Below, in pieces: positions 26,153 to 33,796 of a stretch of DNA of 40,904 bases. The stretch lies in the NCBI GenBank assembly GCA_948470755.1, contig CAOKPU010000022.1:1-40904 (forward strand). The letters run 5' to 3'. The first letter of the stretch is position 1. Each line of letters begins with the position of its first letter. A program made the position numbers and the translations under genes. Origin of the DNA: an uncultured Lachnospiraceae bacterium (lineage in GTDB: Bacteria > Bacillota > Clostridia > Lachnospirales > Lachnospiraceae). Under the pieces are notes generated by a model. The model was not told the origin of the DNA and did no database searches. It was given only the letters and a program-made list of their open reading frames with translations.

Positions 26153-27031
26153 ATGAAAGAAGTGATGAAAAATGAAAGGAAAAGAACTTTTTTATTAATC
26201 ACGATTCCGATTCTGGCATTGTTTATCTGCTTTAACACTATTCCGCTGATTCGTGGCGTGATTTACAGCTTTACCAATTTTAAAGGGTTTGGAAAATATA
26301 ACTGGGTGGGCTTCCAGAATTATCTTGATTTGTTCACGGATGGCCGCGTCGGCAAATCTTATTGGTTTACTTTTAAACTTGCTATCGTATCCACGGTTGT
26401 AACCAATGTGATCAGCCTGATATTGGCTCTTGGTTTAAACAGCAGGATAAGGGCGAAGAGCTTCTTCCGTGGCGCTTACTTCCTGCCGAATATTTTAGGC
26501 GCATTGGTAGTTGGTTATATTTTTAATTACTTTTTTACATACATACTTCCTGCCGCGGCGCAGATGATCGGCCTAAAGGGGTTAAGCACAAGTATTTTGT
26601 CGAACCCGGGCGTGGCATGGATTGGGATTATGGTAGTATGCGCATGGCAGGCTATTGCAATGAATACAATCATTTATATTTCCGGGCTGCAGACCGTGCC
26701 TGAGGATGTTTATGAAGCAGGCGGGCTGGATGGGGCGACCGGATGGAAGCAGTTCCGTTATTTGACCTTCCCTTTGATCATACCGTTTTTCTCCATTAAC
26801 ATGGTTCTGTGCGTGAAGAACTTCCTGATGGTATTCGATCAGATTATGGCTTTGACAAAAGGCGGCCCGGCGCAGAGTACGGAATCCATTTCTTACCTGA
26901 TTTATAACAACGGTATGTCGGGCGGACAGTTCGGCTTCCAGAGCGCCAATGCAGTTGTATTCTTTATTGTAATTGTAATTGTTTCCGTGGCACAGATGAA
27001 ATTTTCCAGCAGTAAGGAGGAGCAGCTATGA
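26153..27031 (+). CDS. Sugar ABC transporter permease, MalF/UgpA type
   Basis: This 292-residue inner-membrane permease has six predicted membrane segments, beginning with FLLITIPILALFICFNTIPL. The cytoplasmic EAA loop that docks the ATPase is seen as EAGGLDGATGWKQFRYLTFP near residues 186-205. It lies 15 bases behind the binding protein gene, and its stop overlaps the start of the next permease by 4 bases, so translation is coupled. No ATPase gene is in this operon; a shared MsmX/MsmK-type ATPase elsewhere is the usual solution in this group. Confidence 0.95.
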   Translation: MKEVMKNERKRTFLLITIPILALFICFNTIPLIRGVIYSFTNFKGFGKYNWVGFQNYLDLFTDGRVGKSYWFTFKLAIVSTVVTNVISLILALGLNSRIRAKSFFRGAYFLPNILGALVVGYIFNYFFTYILPAAAQMIGLKGLSTSILSNPGVAWIGIMVVCAWQAIAMNTIIYISGLQTVPEDVYEAGGLDGATGWKQFRYLTFPLIIPFFSINMVLCVKNFLMVFDQIMALTKGGPAQSTESISYLIYNNGMSGGQFGFQSANAVVFFIVIVIVSVAQMKFSSSKEEQL

Positions 27032-27873
27032 CAAAGAAAAATGCAAATATGCATACAAATAAGGTGGCAATGGTCTTATTGATACTTGGGCTTTCCACAA
27101 TTATTTTTCCGCTGTATTTGACTATTGTAATCGCATTTAAACAGCCTTCTGAAATGACGAACAGCATTAGCGGCATCTTATCCCTGCCGCAGTCGTGGAG
27201 CTTGAATAATTTCAGGGAAGCTATGGAAGTAACGGATTTCTGGCATTCTTTGGGCAATAGTTTACTGATTACTTTGGTAGCGGTAGGTTTATCCATCATA
27301 GTTCATTCCCTGATGGGATACGCTTTAGGAAGAAACAAGGCAAAAAATAAATTTTACAGTTTTGTGTATTTGTTTATTGTCAGCGGTATGTTCGTGCCTT
27401 TTGCAATCCTGATGATGCCTTTGGCAAAGCAGACGGCGGAAATGGGGCTGGCAAACTGGTTTGGCGTTATCATACTGTATGTCGTATTTTATATGCCGAT
27501 GAATGTATTGCTGTATTCGGGATATCTGGTAAATATCCCGATGGCATTGGAGGAAGCGGCAAAAGTGGACGGGGCTTCTACATGGAGGACATACTGGAAG
27601 ATTATCTTCCCGATTATGCGTCCTATGCATGCGACGGTTGCGGTCCTGACGGCGCTTGCTGTCTGGAATGATGTTATGACTCCTCTTGTCATCATGGCAG
27701 GCTCCGGACAGAACACGCTGCCTTTGGCGCAGTTGAACTTCCAATCCCAGTTCGGTACAAACTATAATCTGGCATTTGCATCTTATCTGCTGGCATTGAT
27801 ACCGATCCTGATTTTCTATATCATCTGCCAGAAACAGATTTTGAACGGTGTTGTAAACGGGGCAGTAAAATAA
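27028..27873 (+). CDS. Sugar ABC transporter permease, MalG/UgpE type
   Basis: This 281-residue second permease subunit pairs with the preceding protein to form the channel. Six membrane segments are predicted. The EAA loop reads EEAAKVDGASTWRTYWKIIFP in its core, near residues 176-196. Its ATG overlaps the stop of the first permease. It ends the operon: a strong terminator follows about 73 bases later. Confidence 0.95.
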   Translation: MTKKNANMHTNKVAMVLLILGLSTIIFPLYLTIVIAFKQPSEMTNSISGILSLPQSWSLNNFREAMEVTDFWHSLGNSLLITLVAVGLSIIVHSLMGYALGRNKAKNKFYSFVYLFIVSGMFVPFAILMMPLAKQTAEMGLANWFGVIILYVVFYMPMNVLLYSGYLVNIPMALEEAAKVDGASTWRTYWKIIFPIMRPMHATVAVLTALAVWNDVMTPLVIMAGSGQNTLPLAQLNFQSQFGTNYNLAFASYLLALIPILIFYIICQKQILNGVVNGAVK

Positions 27874-27945
27874 ATTTCTTACATGGGATAGGCGAGGGGA
27901 TAAATAAACATATAGTTACCGGTCACGGAGTGAGCAGTAACAGAG

Positions 27946-27983
27946 CATGGACTGCCAAAAAGGGATGGCAGTCCATGTTTTAT
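27946..27983 (+). terminator. Intrinsic terminator of the sugar ABC operon
   Basis: CATGGACTGCCA (27946-27957) pairs over 12 bases with TGGCAGTCCATG (27966-27977), followed by TTTTAT. The 304-bp gap 27874-28177 holds this terminator and the alpha-galactosidase promoter and nothing else that I can recognise. Confidence 0.9.
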
Positions 27984-28045
27984 ATCATCATAAGGTAGCC
28001 ATCTTATGAGAAGGATGATGTTTCTTGCAATAATAATAATGGTTA

Positions 28046-28094
28046 TGGTATACTTATTTTCCGGGCGGATCCATTGTGGAAAATATTTTATAAT
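28046..28094 (+). promoter_or_regulatory. Promoter and operator region of the alpha-galactosidase gene
   Basis: A perfect TATAAT (28089-28094) has no recognisable -35 at the right distance. Over that place lies a perfect 8-bp inverted repeat, TATTTTCC (28055-28062) and GGAAAATA (28078-28085), with a 15-base spacer. A TGGTAT motif shared with the ABC operon promoter is at 28046-28051. This suggests activator or repressor control. Confidence 0.5.
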
Positions 28095-28177
28095 CTGCAG
28101 GGCCGGATAATAGAAGAGAAATAAGAGTAACGTTAAAGCTTTTAATGCAACGGGTTCTCATATCAGGAGGATGGAAT

Positions 28178-30364
28178 ATGGCAATTTATTATGACGAAAA
28201 TGCTAAGACGATTTCAATAGATACACAGCATACAACATATCAGATGAAAATAGGCCCCTACGGAGTGCTGCTGCATAGCTATTATGGAAAAAGGATTTCC
28301 GGTGAAGATATGTCATATTTGTTTCGGTATGAAGATATTGGCTTTTCCACAGCAATGGGGGATGCGGGTATGGATCGGACAGTATCTTTGGATACGATGC
28401 CTCAGGAAATGCCTTCCTTTAATGTGGGGGATTATAGGACGGAAGGAATCAGGGTACAGCATGGGGACGGCAGCTATGCGTTGGATTTAAGGTATGTATC
28501 CCATGAAATCGTAGAAGGGAAGTATGGGCTGGAGGGGCTGCCTGCCATGTATGCCGGTAGCGAAATGACGCAGACTCTGAAGATTGTACTAAAAGACAGG
28601 GCAAAAGAGTTTTTTGTTACGCTTCTATATGGCGTATATGAAAATCTGGATGTGATTACCAGATCCTGCTTGATTGAAAACCGTGAAGAGGAAACTGCAG
28701 TTATGGATAAAGCGGTTTCTATGAGCATGGATTTCCTAATGGCGGATATGGATATCTACACTTTTAACGGCAGGCATGCTATGGAACGGGAGGCGGAAAG
28801 AAGGAGGCTGGGAAGGGGAGTTACTTCTATTGGATCCCTGCGGGGTACTTCCAGCCATCAGCACAATCCGTTTGTGATTCTGTGTGAGCCGGAAACAGGG
28901 GAAGAATATGGGGGATGCTACGGGTTTGCTTATGTTTACAGCGGCAACTTCCTGGCGGAGGCAGAGGTCAGCCAGTTAAACCGGCTGCGGTTTACCATGG
29001 GGATCCATCCTTCCCGTTTTAAAATCCTGCTTACAAAGGGAAGAGTATTTACAATGCCGGAAGTTATTATGAGTTATTCCGGGAATGGGCTTGGCAGGCT
29101 GTCTACTCAGTTCCACCGTGCGATCAGGAATAACCTTTGCCGTGGAAAGTATAAAAATGGCAGGCGGCCGGTATTGATCAACAATTGGGAAGCGACGTAT
29201 TTTGATTTTAACGGGGAGAAATTAATTGATATTGCGCAGGAAGCAGCCAAGCTGGGGATTGAGATGCTTGTTATGGACGACGGCTGGTTTGGCAAAAGGG
29301 ATTTTGACGAGTCCGGGCTTGGAGACTGGTTCCCGAATGAACAGAAGCTGGGGATGAGCCTTCATGAACTGATTCAAAAGATTAAGCAAAAGGGTCTTTC
29401 TTTTGGCATCTGGATAGAGCCGGAAATGGTTAATGAAGACAGCCGGCTTTATAAGGAGCATCCCGACTGGGCGTTTGCTTTGCCGAGCCGGGAGCCGGGA
29501 AGAGGCAGGTGCCAGCTCGTGTTGGACTTGGGAAGGGAATGCGTGCGCGAATATCTTTATCAGGCGATTTGCGGCATTCTGGATACGGGAGATATTTCTT
29601 ACGTGAAATGGGATATGAACAGAAGTATCTGCGATGTCCACAATCCGGAACTTCCCCCGGAACAGCAGGGGGAGGCAGGACATAGATATGTACTTGGCCT
29701 GTATGATCTTTTAGAGAGGATTACTGCAAGATATCCGGATATATTGTTTGAGGGATGTAGCGGGGGTGGAGGCCGGTTCGATGCCGGTATGCTTTATTAT
29801 TCCCCTCAGATATGGTGCAGCGATGATACGGATGCGATCGAACGGTTGAAGATTCAATATGGGACGTCTTTCTGCTATCCGATCAGTACGGTAGGTTCCC
29901 ATGTTTCCGCCTGCCCCAATCATCAGAATGGACGTATTACGCCGCTTCATACGAGAGCTACGGTGGCAATGGCCGGGACGTTTGGATACGAGCTGGATAT
30001 CAGCAAAATGTCCGATGAAGACAAAGAGGAAGTAAAGGCGCAGATAGAGGATTATAAAAAATATTTTGAACTGATACAAGGGGGCGATTATTATCGCCTT
30101 ACAAAACCGGAAGAGGCTTTTATGGCATGGCAGTTTGTTTCGGCAGACATGAATAAATGTCTGGTGAATGTAGTTATGACCAGCGCCCAGGCCAATGCAC
30201 CGGATTGCGTTGTGAAACTAAGGGGCCTGAATCCTTATGACGACTATATGGAAGCGGATACCGGCAAAGTCTATAACGGACGTGCGCTTATGCATGGAGG
30301 CTATCTGTTGCCTAAGGAAATGGGGGAATATCAGTCCTATCAATTATATTTTGAAAGAGTTTGA
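28178..30364 (+). CDS. Alpha-galactosidase, GH36
   Basis: This enzyme removes terminal alpha-1,6-galactose from melibiose, raffinose and stachyose in the cytoplasm (no signal peptide). The 728-residue chain has a beta-sandwich N-terminal domain and a barrel with MDDGWFG, WIEPEMVN, YVKWDMNR (nucleophile D479) and WCSDDTD (acid/base D549). The CSGGGGRFD loop of bacterial GH36 enzymes is present. The start ATG 28178 follows AGGAGG; the longer in-frame ATG at 28145 lacks a ribosome site. It lies behind the ABC importer but has its own promoter, with a terminator between. Confidence 0.96.
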   Translation: MAIYYDENAKTISIDTQHTTYQMKIGPYGVLLHSYYGKRISGEDMSYLFRYEDIGFSTAMGDAGMDRTVSLDTMPQEMPSFNVGDYRTEGIRVQHGDGSYALDLRYVSHEIVEGKYGLEGLPAMYAGSEMTQTLKIVLKDRAKEFFVTLLYGVYENLDVITRSCLIENREEETAVMDKAVSMSMDFLMADMDIYTFNGRHAMEREAERRRLGRGVTSIGSLRGTSSHQHNPFVILCEPETGEEYGGCYGFAYVYSGNFLAEAEVSQLNRLRFTMGIHPSRFKILLTKGRVFTMPEVIMSYSGNGLGRLSTQFHRAIRNNLCRGKYKNGRRPVLINNWEATYFDFNGEKLIDIAQEAAKLGIEMLVMDDGWFGKRDFDESGLGDWFPNEQKLGMSLHELIQKIKQKGLSFGIWIEPEMVNEDSRLYKEHPDWAFALPSREPGRGRCQLVLDLGRECVREYLYQAICGILDTGDISYVKWDMNRSICDVHNPELPPEQQGEAGHRYVLGLYDLLERITARYPDILFEGCSGGGGRFDAGMLYYSPQIWCSDDTDAIERLKIQYGTSFCYPISTVGSHVSACPNHQNGRITPLHTRATVAMAGTFGYELDISKMSDEDKEEVKAQIEDYKKYFELIQGGDYYRLTKPEEAFMAWQFVSADMNKCLVNVVMTSAQANAPDCVVKLRGLNPYDDYMEADTGKVYNGRALMHGGYLLPKEMGEYQSYQLYFERV

Positions 30365-30400
30365 CTTCCGCTATTTGCGGCTGGGATGTCTGATGGAACA

Positions 30401-30424
30401 AGGGCAGGAGGTTTCTCCTGCCCT
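30401..30424 (+). terminator. 10-bp hairpin without T-tract after the alpha-galactosidase gene
   Basis: AGGGCAGGAG (30401-30410) pairs perfectly with CTCCTGCCCT (30415-30424) around GTTT. GAACAATATA follows, so there is no U-run. It may be an RNA-stabilising or weak terminating hairpin. Confidence 0.45.
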
Positions 30425-30456
30425 GAACAATATATAAGAATACAGGGAGGAAGAGG

Positions 30457-31464
30457 ATGGAAAAAGTTGTTTTGGGAAAAACAGGGCTGGAAGTGAATAA
30501 AAATGGTTTTGGCGCATTGCCAGTACAGAGGGTGACGGAAAAGGAAGCGGTGTATCTACTGCAAAAGGCGTTCTATCATGGGATAAACTATTTTGATACG
30601 GCGCGGATGTATACGGACAGCGAAAAGAAATTGGGGGCAGCTTTTTCTTATATAAGGGAAAAAATAATTATAAGCACAAAAACAGGAGCGCAGGATGCGG
30701 AAGGATTTTGGGAGGATTTGGATACGAGTTTGAGAAACCTGAAAACGGACTATATCGATATCTATCAATTCCATAATCCGGCCTTTTGCCCGAAACCCGG
30801 GGACGGTTCCGGATTATATGAGGCAATGGAAGAGGCAAAAAAGCAGGGAAAGATAAGACATATTGGAATCACAAACCACCGGTACGGCGTAGCGGAAGAA
30901 GCTGCGGCGTCCGGGCTGTATGAAACGATCCAGTTTCCATTTTCTTATTTGTCGGGCGAACGGGAAAAGAAGATCGTAGACATATGCAAAGAAAATGGAA
31001 TTGGTTTTATTGCCATGAAGGCTTTATCGGGCGGGTTGATTACCAATTCGGCGCTTGCTTATGCCTATTTGATGAAGTTTGAACAGGTAGAGCCGATCTG
31101 GGGGATCCAGAAGGAAAAGGAGTTGGATGAATTTCTTTCCTATCAGGAAAGTCCGCCGACACTGACGGTAGAACTGGAAGAAGAGATAGAAAAGGAAAAA
31201 GAGGAACTGGCCGGCGATTTTTGCAGGGGATGCGGCTATTGTATGCCATGTCCGGCCGGGATTGAAATTAACAATTGCGCCCGGATGAGCCTGCTTTTGA
31301 GGCGTGCGCCGAAGGAAGGTTATTTAAGCCAGGAGTGGCAGAAAAAGATGAAGAAGATAGAAGAATGCCTCCGATGCGGGAAATGCAGGGAAAAATGTCC
31401 GTATGGGCTGGATACGCCGGGTTTGCTTGAGAAAAATTATGAGGACTATAAAACTTTTTTATAG
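30457..31464 (+). CDS. Aldo/keto reductase with C-terminal 4Fe-4S ferredoxin domain
   Basis: This 335-residue protein has an AKR barrel (residues 1 to about 230) with the catalytic set in place: Asp and Tyr in FDTARMYTDSE, Lys in STKTG and His in YQFHNP. A C-terminal domain has two cysteine clusters, CRGCGYCMPCP (about 255-266) and CLRCGKCREKCP (about 304-316), fit for 4Fe-4S binding. This type is common in anaerobes, but its substrate is not known. The start follows AGGGAGG. The Fe-S part suggests electron exchange with ferredoxin instead of, or besides, NAD(P)H. Confidence 0.9.
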   Translation: MEKVVLGKTGLEVNKNGFGALPVQRVTEKEAVYLLQKAFYHGINYFDTARMYTDSEKKLGAAFSYIREKIIISTKTGAQDAEGFWEDLDTSLRNLKTDYIDIYQFHNPAFCPKPGDGSGLYEAMEEAKKQGKIRHIGITNHRYGVAEEAAASGLYETIQFPFSYLSGEREKKIVDICKENGIGFIAMKALSGGLITNSALAYAYLMKFEQVEPIWGIQKEKELDEFLSYQESPPTLTVELEEEIEKEKEELAGDFCRGCGYCMPCPAGIEINNCARMSLLLRRAPKEGYLSQEWQKKMKKIEECLRCGKCREKCPYGLDTPGLLEKNYEDYKTFL

Positions 31465-31658
31465 GAACTTTTGATGTTCAGGCTGTTATAGAAGATAATG
31501 GGACGGATAGTGGGCAATAAAAATGCGTAAAATAATTCTGTTGGAGATGATAACCCGGGTCGATAAATGTAATCGGGGCATGAAGCGTAGTGGCAAAGAA
31601 TATCCCTTGAAATGAAGCGATTGGGATCTTTGCGGCATAATGTGCGGAAAGGAGAAAA

Positions 31659-32321
31659 ATGGATACGAAAATTTTTACAAAAATGTCTTATGGGGTTTAT
31701 ATTGTTACATCAATGGATGGGGAGAGGCCTGTCGGCTGTATTGCAAACAGCATTATGCAGATCACATCTTCCCCGGCCAGTGTGGCTGTCAGCATAAACC
31801 ATGATAATTATACAAACGGGTGTATAGAAAAAACGGGTAAATTTGCATTTTCCGTTATGGCGGAAGATTCCGATACGGGGCTGATTGGAAACTTCGGGTT
31901 CCGTTCAGGGAAAGACGTCGATAAATTTGAGCATGTGGGTTATGAGATGGTGCAAGGGCTGCCGGTGGTAAAATATACTTGCGGATATGTGGTATGTAAG
32001 GTGACCGACAAGATGGAAACCGCTACACATACGGTATTTTTAGGGGAAGTGATAGATACCGGCTCTTACGAAGGAATGGGGGATGCTATGACCTATGCTT
32101 ATTATCATAATGTTGTAAAAGGGAAAAGCCCGAAAAATGCGCCGACTTATCTGCCGGAAAAAGAAGATGGAAATGCGTTGGGGGATGAAAGCCGGGATGG
32201 GAAAAAGGAGAAATACGTCTGTCAGGTCTGCGGCTTTGTATATGAAGGAGAAAGCCTGCCGGATGATTATAAATGCCCGGTCTGTGGAGTCGGGGCGGAT
32301 AAATTTGTAAAATCGGAATAA
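31659..32321 (+). CDS. hrb: Flavin reductase-rubredoxin fusion (high molecular weight rubredoxin, Hrb type)
   Basis: This 220-residue protein joins an FMN-binding flavin reductase-like domain (about residues 1-155) to a C-terminal rubredoxin with C188, C191, C206 and C209. In Moorella, Hrb passes electrons from NADH to the flavodiiron protein FprA for NO or O2 reduction. A flavodiiron gene is present at 2106-3281, so a like pair is probable in this organism although the genes are far apart. The start follows AAAGGAG. The 194 bases upstream hold no clear promoter. The in vivo partner is inferred. Confidence 0.9.
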   Translation: MDTKIFTKMSYGVYIVTSMDGERPVGCIANSIMQITSSPASVAVSINHDNYTNGCIEKTGKFAFSVMAEDSDTGLIGNFGFRSGKDVDKFEHVGYEMVQGLPVVKYTCGYVVCKVTDKMETATHTVFLGEVIDTGSYEGMGDAMTYAYYHNVVKGKSPKNAPTYLPEKEDGNALGDESRDGKKEKYVCQVCGFVYEGESLPDDYKCPVCGVGADKFVKSE

Positions 32322-32334
32322 CGGACGGCATGAT

Positions 32335-32388
32335 ATTGTCAACTTATTAAAAATAAAGGTTGACAATTATAGCCTGCAATGTTATGAT
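32335..32388 (+). promoter_or_regulatory. BirA operator and promoter of bioY
   Basis: ATTGTCAAC (32335-32343) and GTTGACAAT (32359-32367) form a perfect inverted repeat with a 15-base spacer, the form of a biotin repressor (BirA) site. The right arm contains the -35 TTGACA (32360-32365), followed after 17 bases by the -10 TATGAT (32383-32388). Bound BirA would block RNA polymerase when biotin is plentiful. Confidence 0.88.
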
Positions 32389-32421
32389 TTCCCCAGTTTA
32401 GTATAAAGGGAGGAAAAAATT

Positions 32422-32979
32422 ATGACTACAGCGGCAGCCACCAGAAGTAAAACATATGATATGGTTTATATTGCAGTGTTTACGGTATTGATTGCGGTAT
32501 GTTCATGGATCTCCATCCCCGCTGCAGTGCCGTTTACTTTGCAGACTTTTGCAATATTCCTTGCGGTAACTGTGCTTGGGGGCAAGAGAGGGACCTTGGC
32601 GGCAGTGGTTTATATCCTGCTGGGAATAACGGGGATTCCGGTATTTGCAGGATTTACAGGGGGCGTCCATATCTTAGCGGGAAATACGGGCGGATATATT
32701 ATTGGCTTCATTTTTTCGGCGCTGGTAATGTGGGCGATGGAAGCGATGCTTGGAAAGAAGCTATGGGTGCAGGCTTTGTCCATGATCATTGGATTGGCAT
32801 TGTGCTATGCATTTGGAACGATATGGTTTATGGTGGTGTATACGAGAAATGCAGGGGCGGTAGGGCTTGTTACCGTATTGGGATGGTGCGTGATCCCGTT
32901 TGTGATTCCCGACCTGATTAAAGTTGCGTTGGCTTTGGCGATGGGTAAAAGGCTGAAGGCGGCTATAAAGATACAGTGA
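32422..32979 (+). CDS. bioY: Biotin transporter BioY (ECF S component)
   Basis: BioY is the membrane substrate-capture subunit of an energy-coupling-factor importer for biotin. The 185-residue protein has about six membrane segments and the family segments ISIPAAVPFTLQTFAIFLAV, GKRGTLAAVVYILLG and FAGFTGGVHILAGNTGGYI. The start follows AGGGAGG. The BirA operator directly upstream confirms the biotin role. No EcfA/EcfT genes or biotin synthesis genes are in the window, so the module is probably shared. Confidence 0.96.
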   Translation: MTTAAATRSKTYDMVYIAVFTVLIAVCSWISIPAAVPFTLQTFAIFLAVTVLGGKRGTLAAVVYILLGITGIPVFAGFTGGVHILAGNTGGYIIGFIFSALVMWAMEAMLGKKLWVQALSMIIGLALCYAFGTIWFMVVYTRNAGAVGLVTVLGWCVIPFVIPDLIKVALALAMGKRLKAAIKIQ

Positions 32980-33047
32980 ATATCACTGGAATGCATAACA
33001 TTTATAAAAAAGCCTTATGATAAATGACGGGGCGGAAGAGAGAAAAT

Positions 33048-33437
33048 ATGAAGGAATATAAGATAAGGGCGCATCATGGGATGTGCCTTGCCTTTTTTAT
33101 AGGTAAAGGATACAGCGGGGATTTTACGGAAAATATGAGCCGGATAAAAGAAGGATTGGAAAAGAATCCAAAAGTATGCATCGTGGATAGGGCGGATGAT
33201 ATCTGTACCTATTGCCCGAATAATAGTTCGGGCATTTGCACAAGCCGGGAAAAAACGGATGGGTATGACCGGAAGGTGCTGGCCCTTTGCGGCTTGGATG
33301 CAGGAACGGAATTGGAGTGGAAAGCGTTTGAAAAATTAGTGGAGGATAAGATTCTAAGGGCCGGGAATAGAAAGAAGGTCTGCGGGGACTGTCAATGGGA
33401 TTTTCTTTGTTATAACAATATTCTGGAAGATGCATAA
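33048..33437 (+). CDS. DUF1284 cysteine-rich protein
   Basis: This 129-residue protein of DUF1284 has no assigned function. It opens with IRAHHGMCLAFFIGKGYS and has CTYCPNN, GIC and CGDCQWDFLC segments, in all eight or nine cysteines, which suggests an Fe-S cluster or another metal site. No signal peptide or membrane segment is seen. The start ATG 33048 follows GAAGAGAG; a start at 33024 is less likely. It stands directly before feoA, so a link to iron is possible but unproven. Confidence 0.8.
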   Translation: MKEYKIRAHHGMCLAFFIGKGYSGDFTENMSRIKEGLEKNPKVCIVDRADDICTYCPNNSSGICTSREKTDGYDRKVLALCGLDAGTELEWKAFEKLVEDKILRAGNRKKVCGDCQWDFLCYNNILEDA

Positions 33438-33517
33438 GTTACCTTAGGGGAATCTGCAAATTAAGATAGCTTGGGTGAAAGCATCTGATGAGACGATTCC
33501 CGGAAAGGAGATGGGTT

Positions 33518-33796
33518 ATGGCAGAGCAAACGGCGGAGCAAAAGAATGAGAGGGTCAGCCTGGATCATCTGAAACCAGGGGAAAAAGGGCGTATTGCAGG
33601 AATGAGCCTGGCATCAGGAATGGAGCGGAGGCTTCAGGATATGGGTTTTGCGCCGGGAAGCCTGGTAGAATGCGCATACAGGAGCCCGTTTGGCGATCCA
33701 ACGGCTTACTTTGTAAAAGGCGTTTTGATTGCAATTCGGGGTGAGGAGGCGGAAAAAATTCAAATAGAAATTGGAAATGAAATGGGGATATTATGA
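33518..33796 (+). CDS. feoA: Ferrous iron transport protein A
   Basis: FeoA is a small cytoplasmic SH3-like protein that assists the FeoB iron channel. The 92-residue protein has the family core GEKGRIAGMSL, RRLQDMGFAPGSLVECAYRSPFGDPTAYFVKG in parts, and IAIRGEEAEKI. The start ATG 33518 follows AAAGGAG. Its stop codon is directly followed by the feoB start (TGAATG), so the two are translated together. No Fur or DtxR box could be identified upstream. Confidence 0.94.
   Translation: MAEQTAEQKNERVSLDHLKPGEKGRIAGMSLASGMERRLQDMGFAPGSLVECAYRSPFGDPTAYFVKGVLIAIRGEEAEKIQIEIGNEMGIL

Noticed and set aside
28101-28150. Catabolite-responsive (cre) site before the GH36 gene
   Set aside because: GTTAAAGCTTTTAA is palindromic but lacks the central CG and the flanking bases of the cre consensus.
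33438-33517. Fur or DtxR box before feoA
   Set aside because: TTACCTTAGGGGAA is only a partial match to DtxR-type sites and no Fur-type repeat is present.
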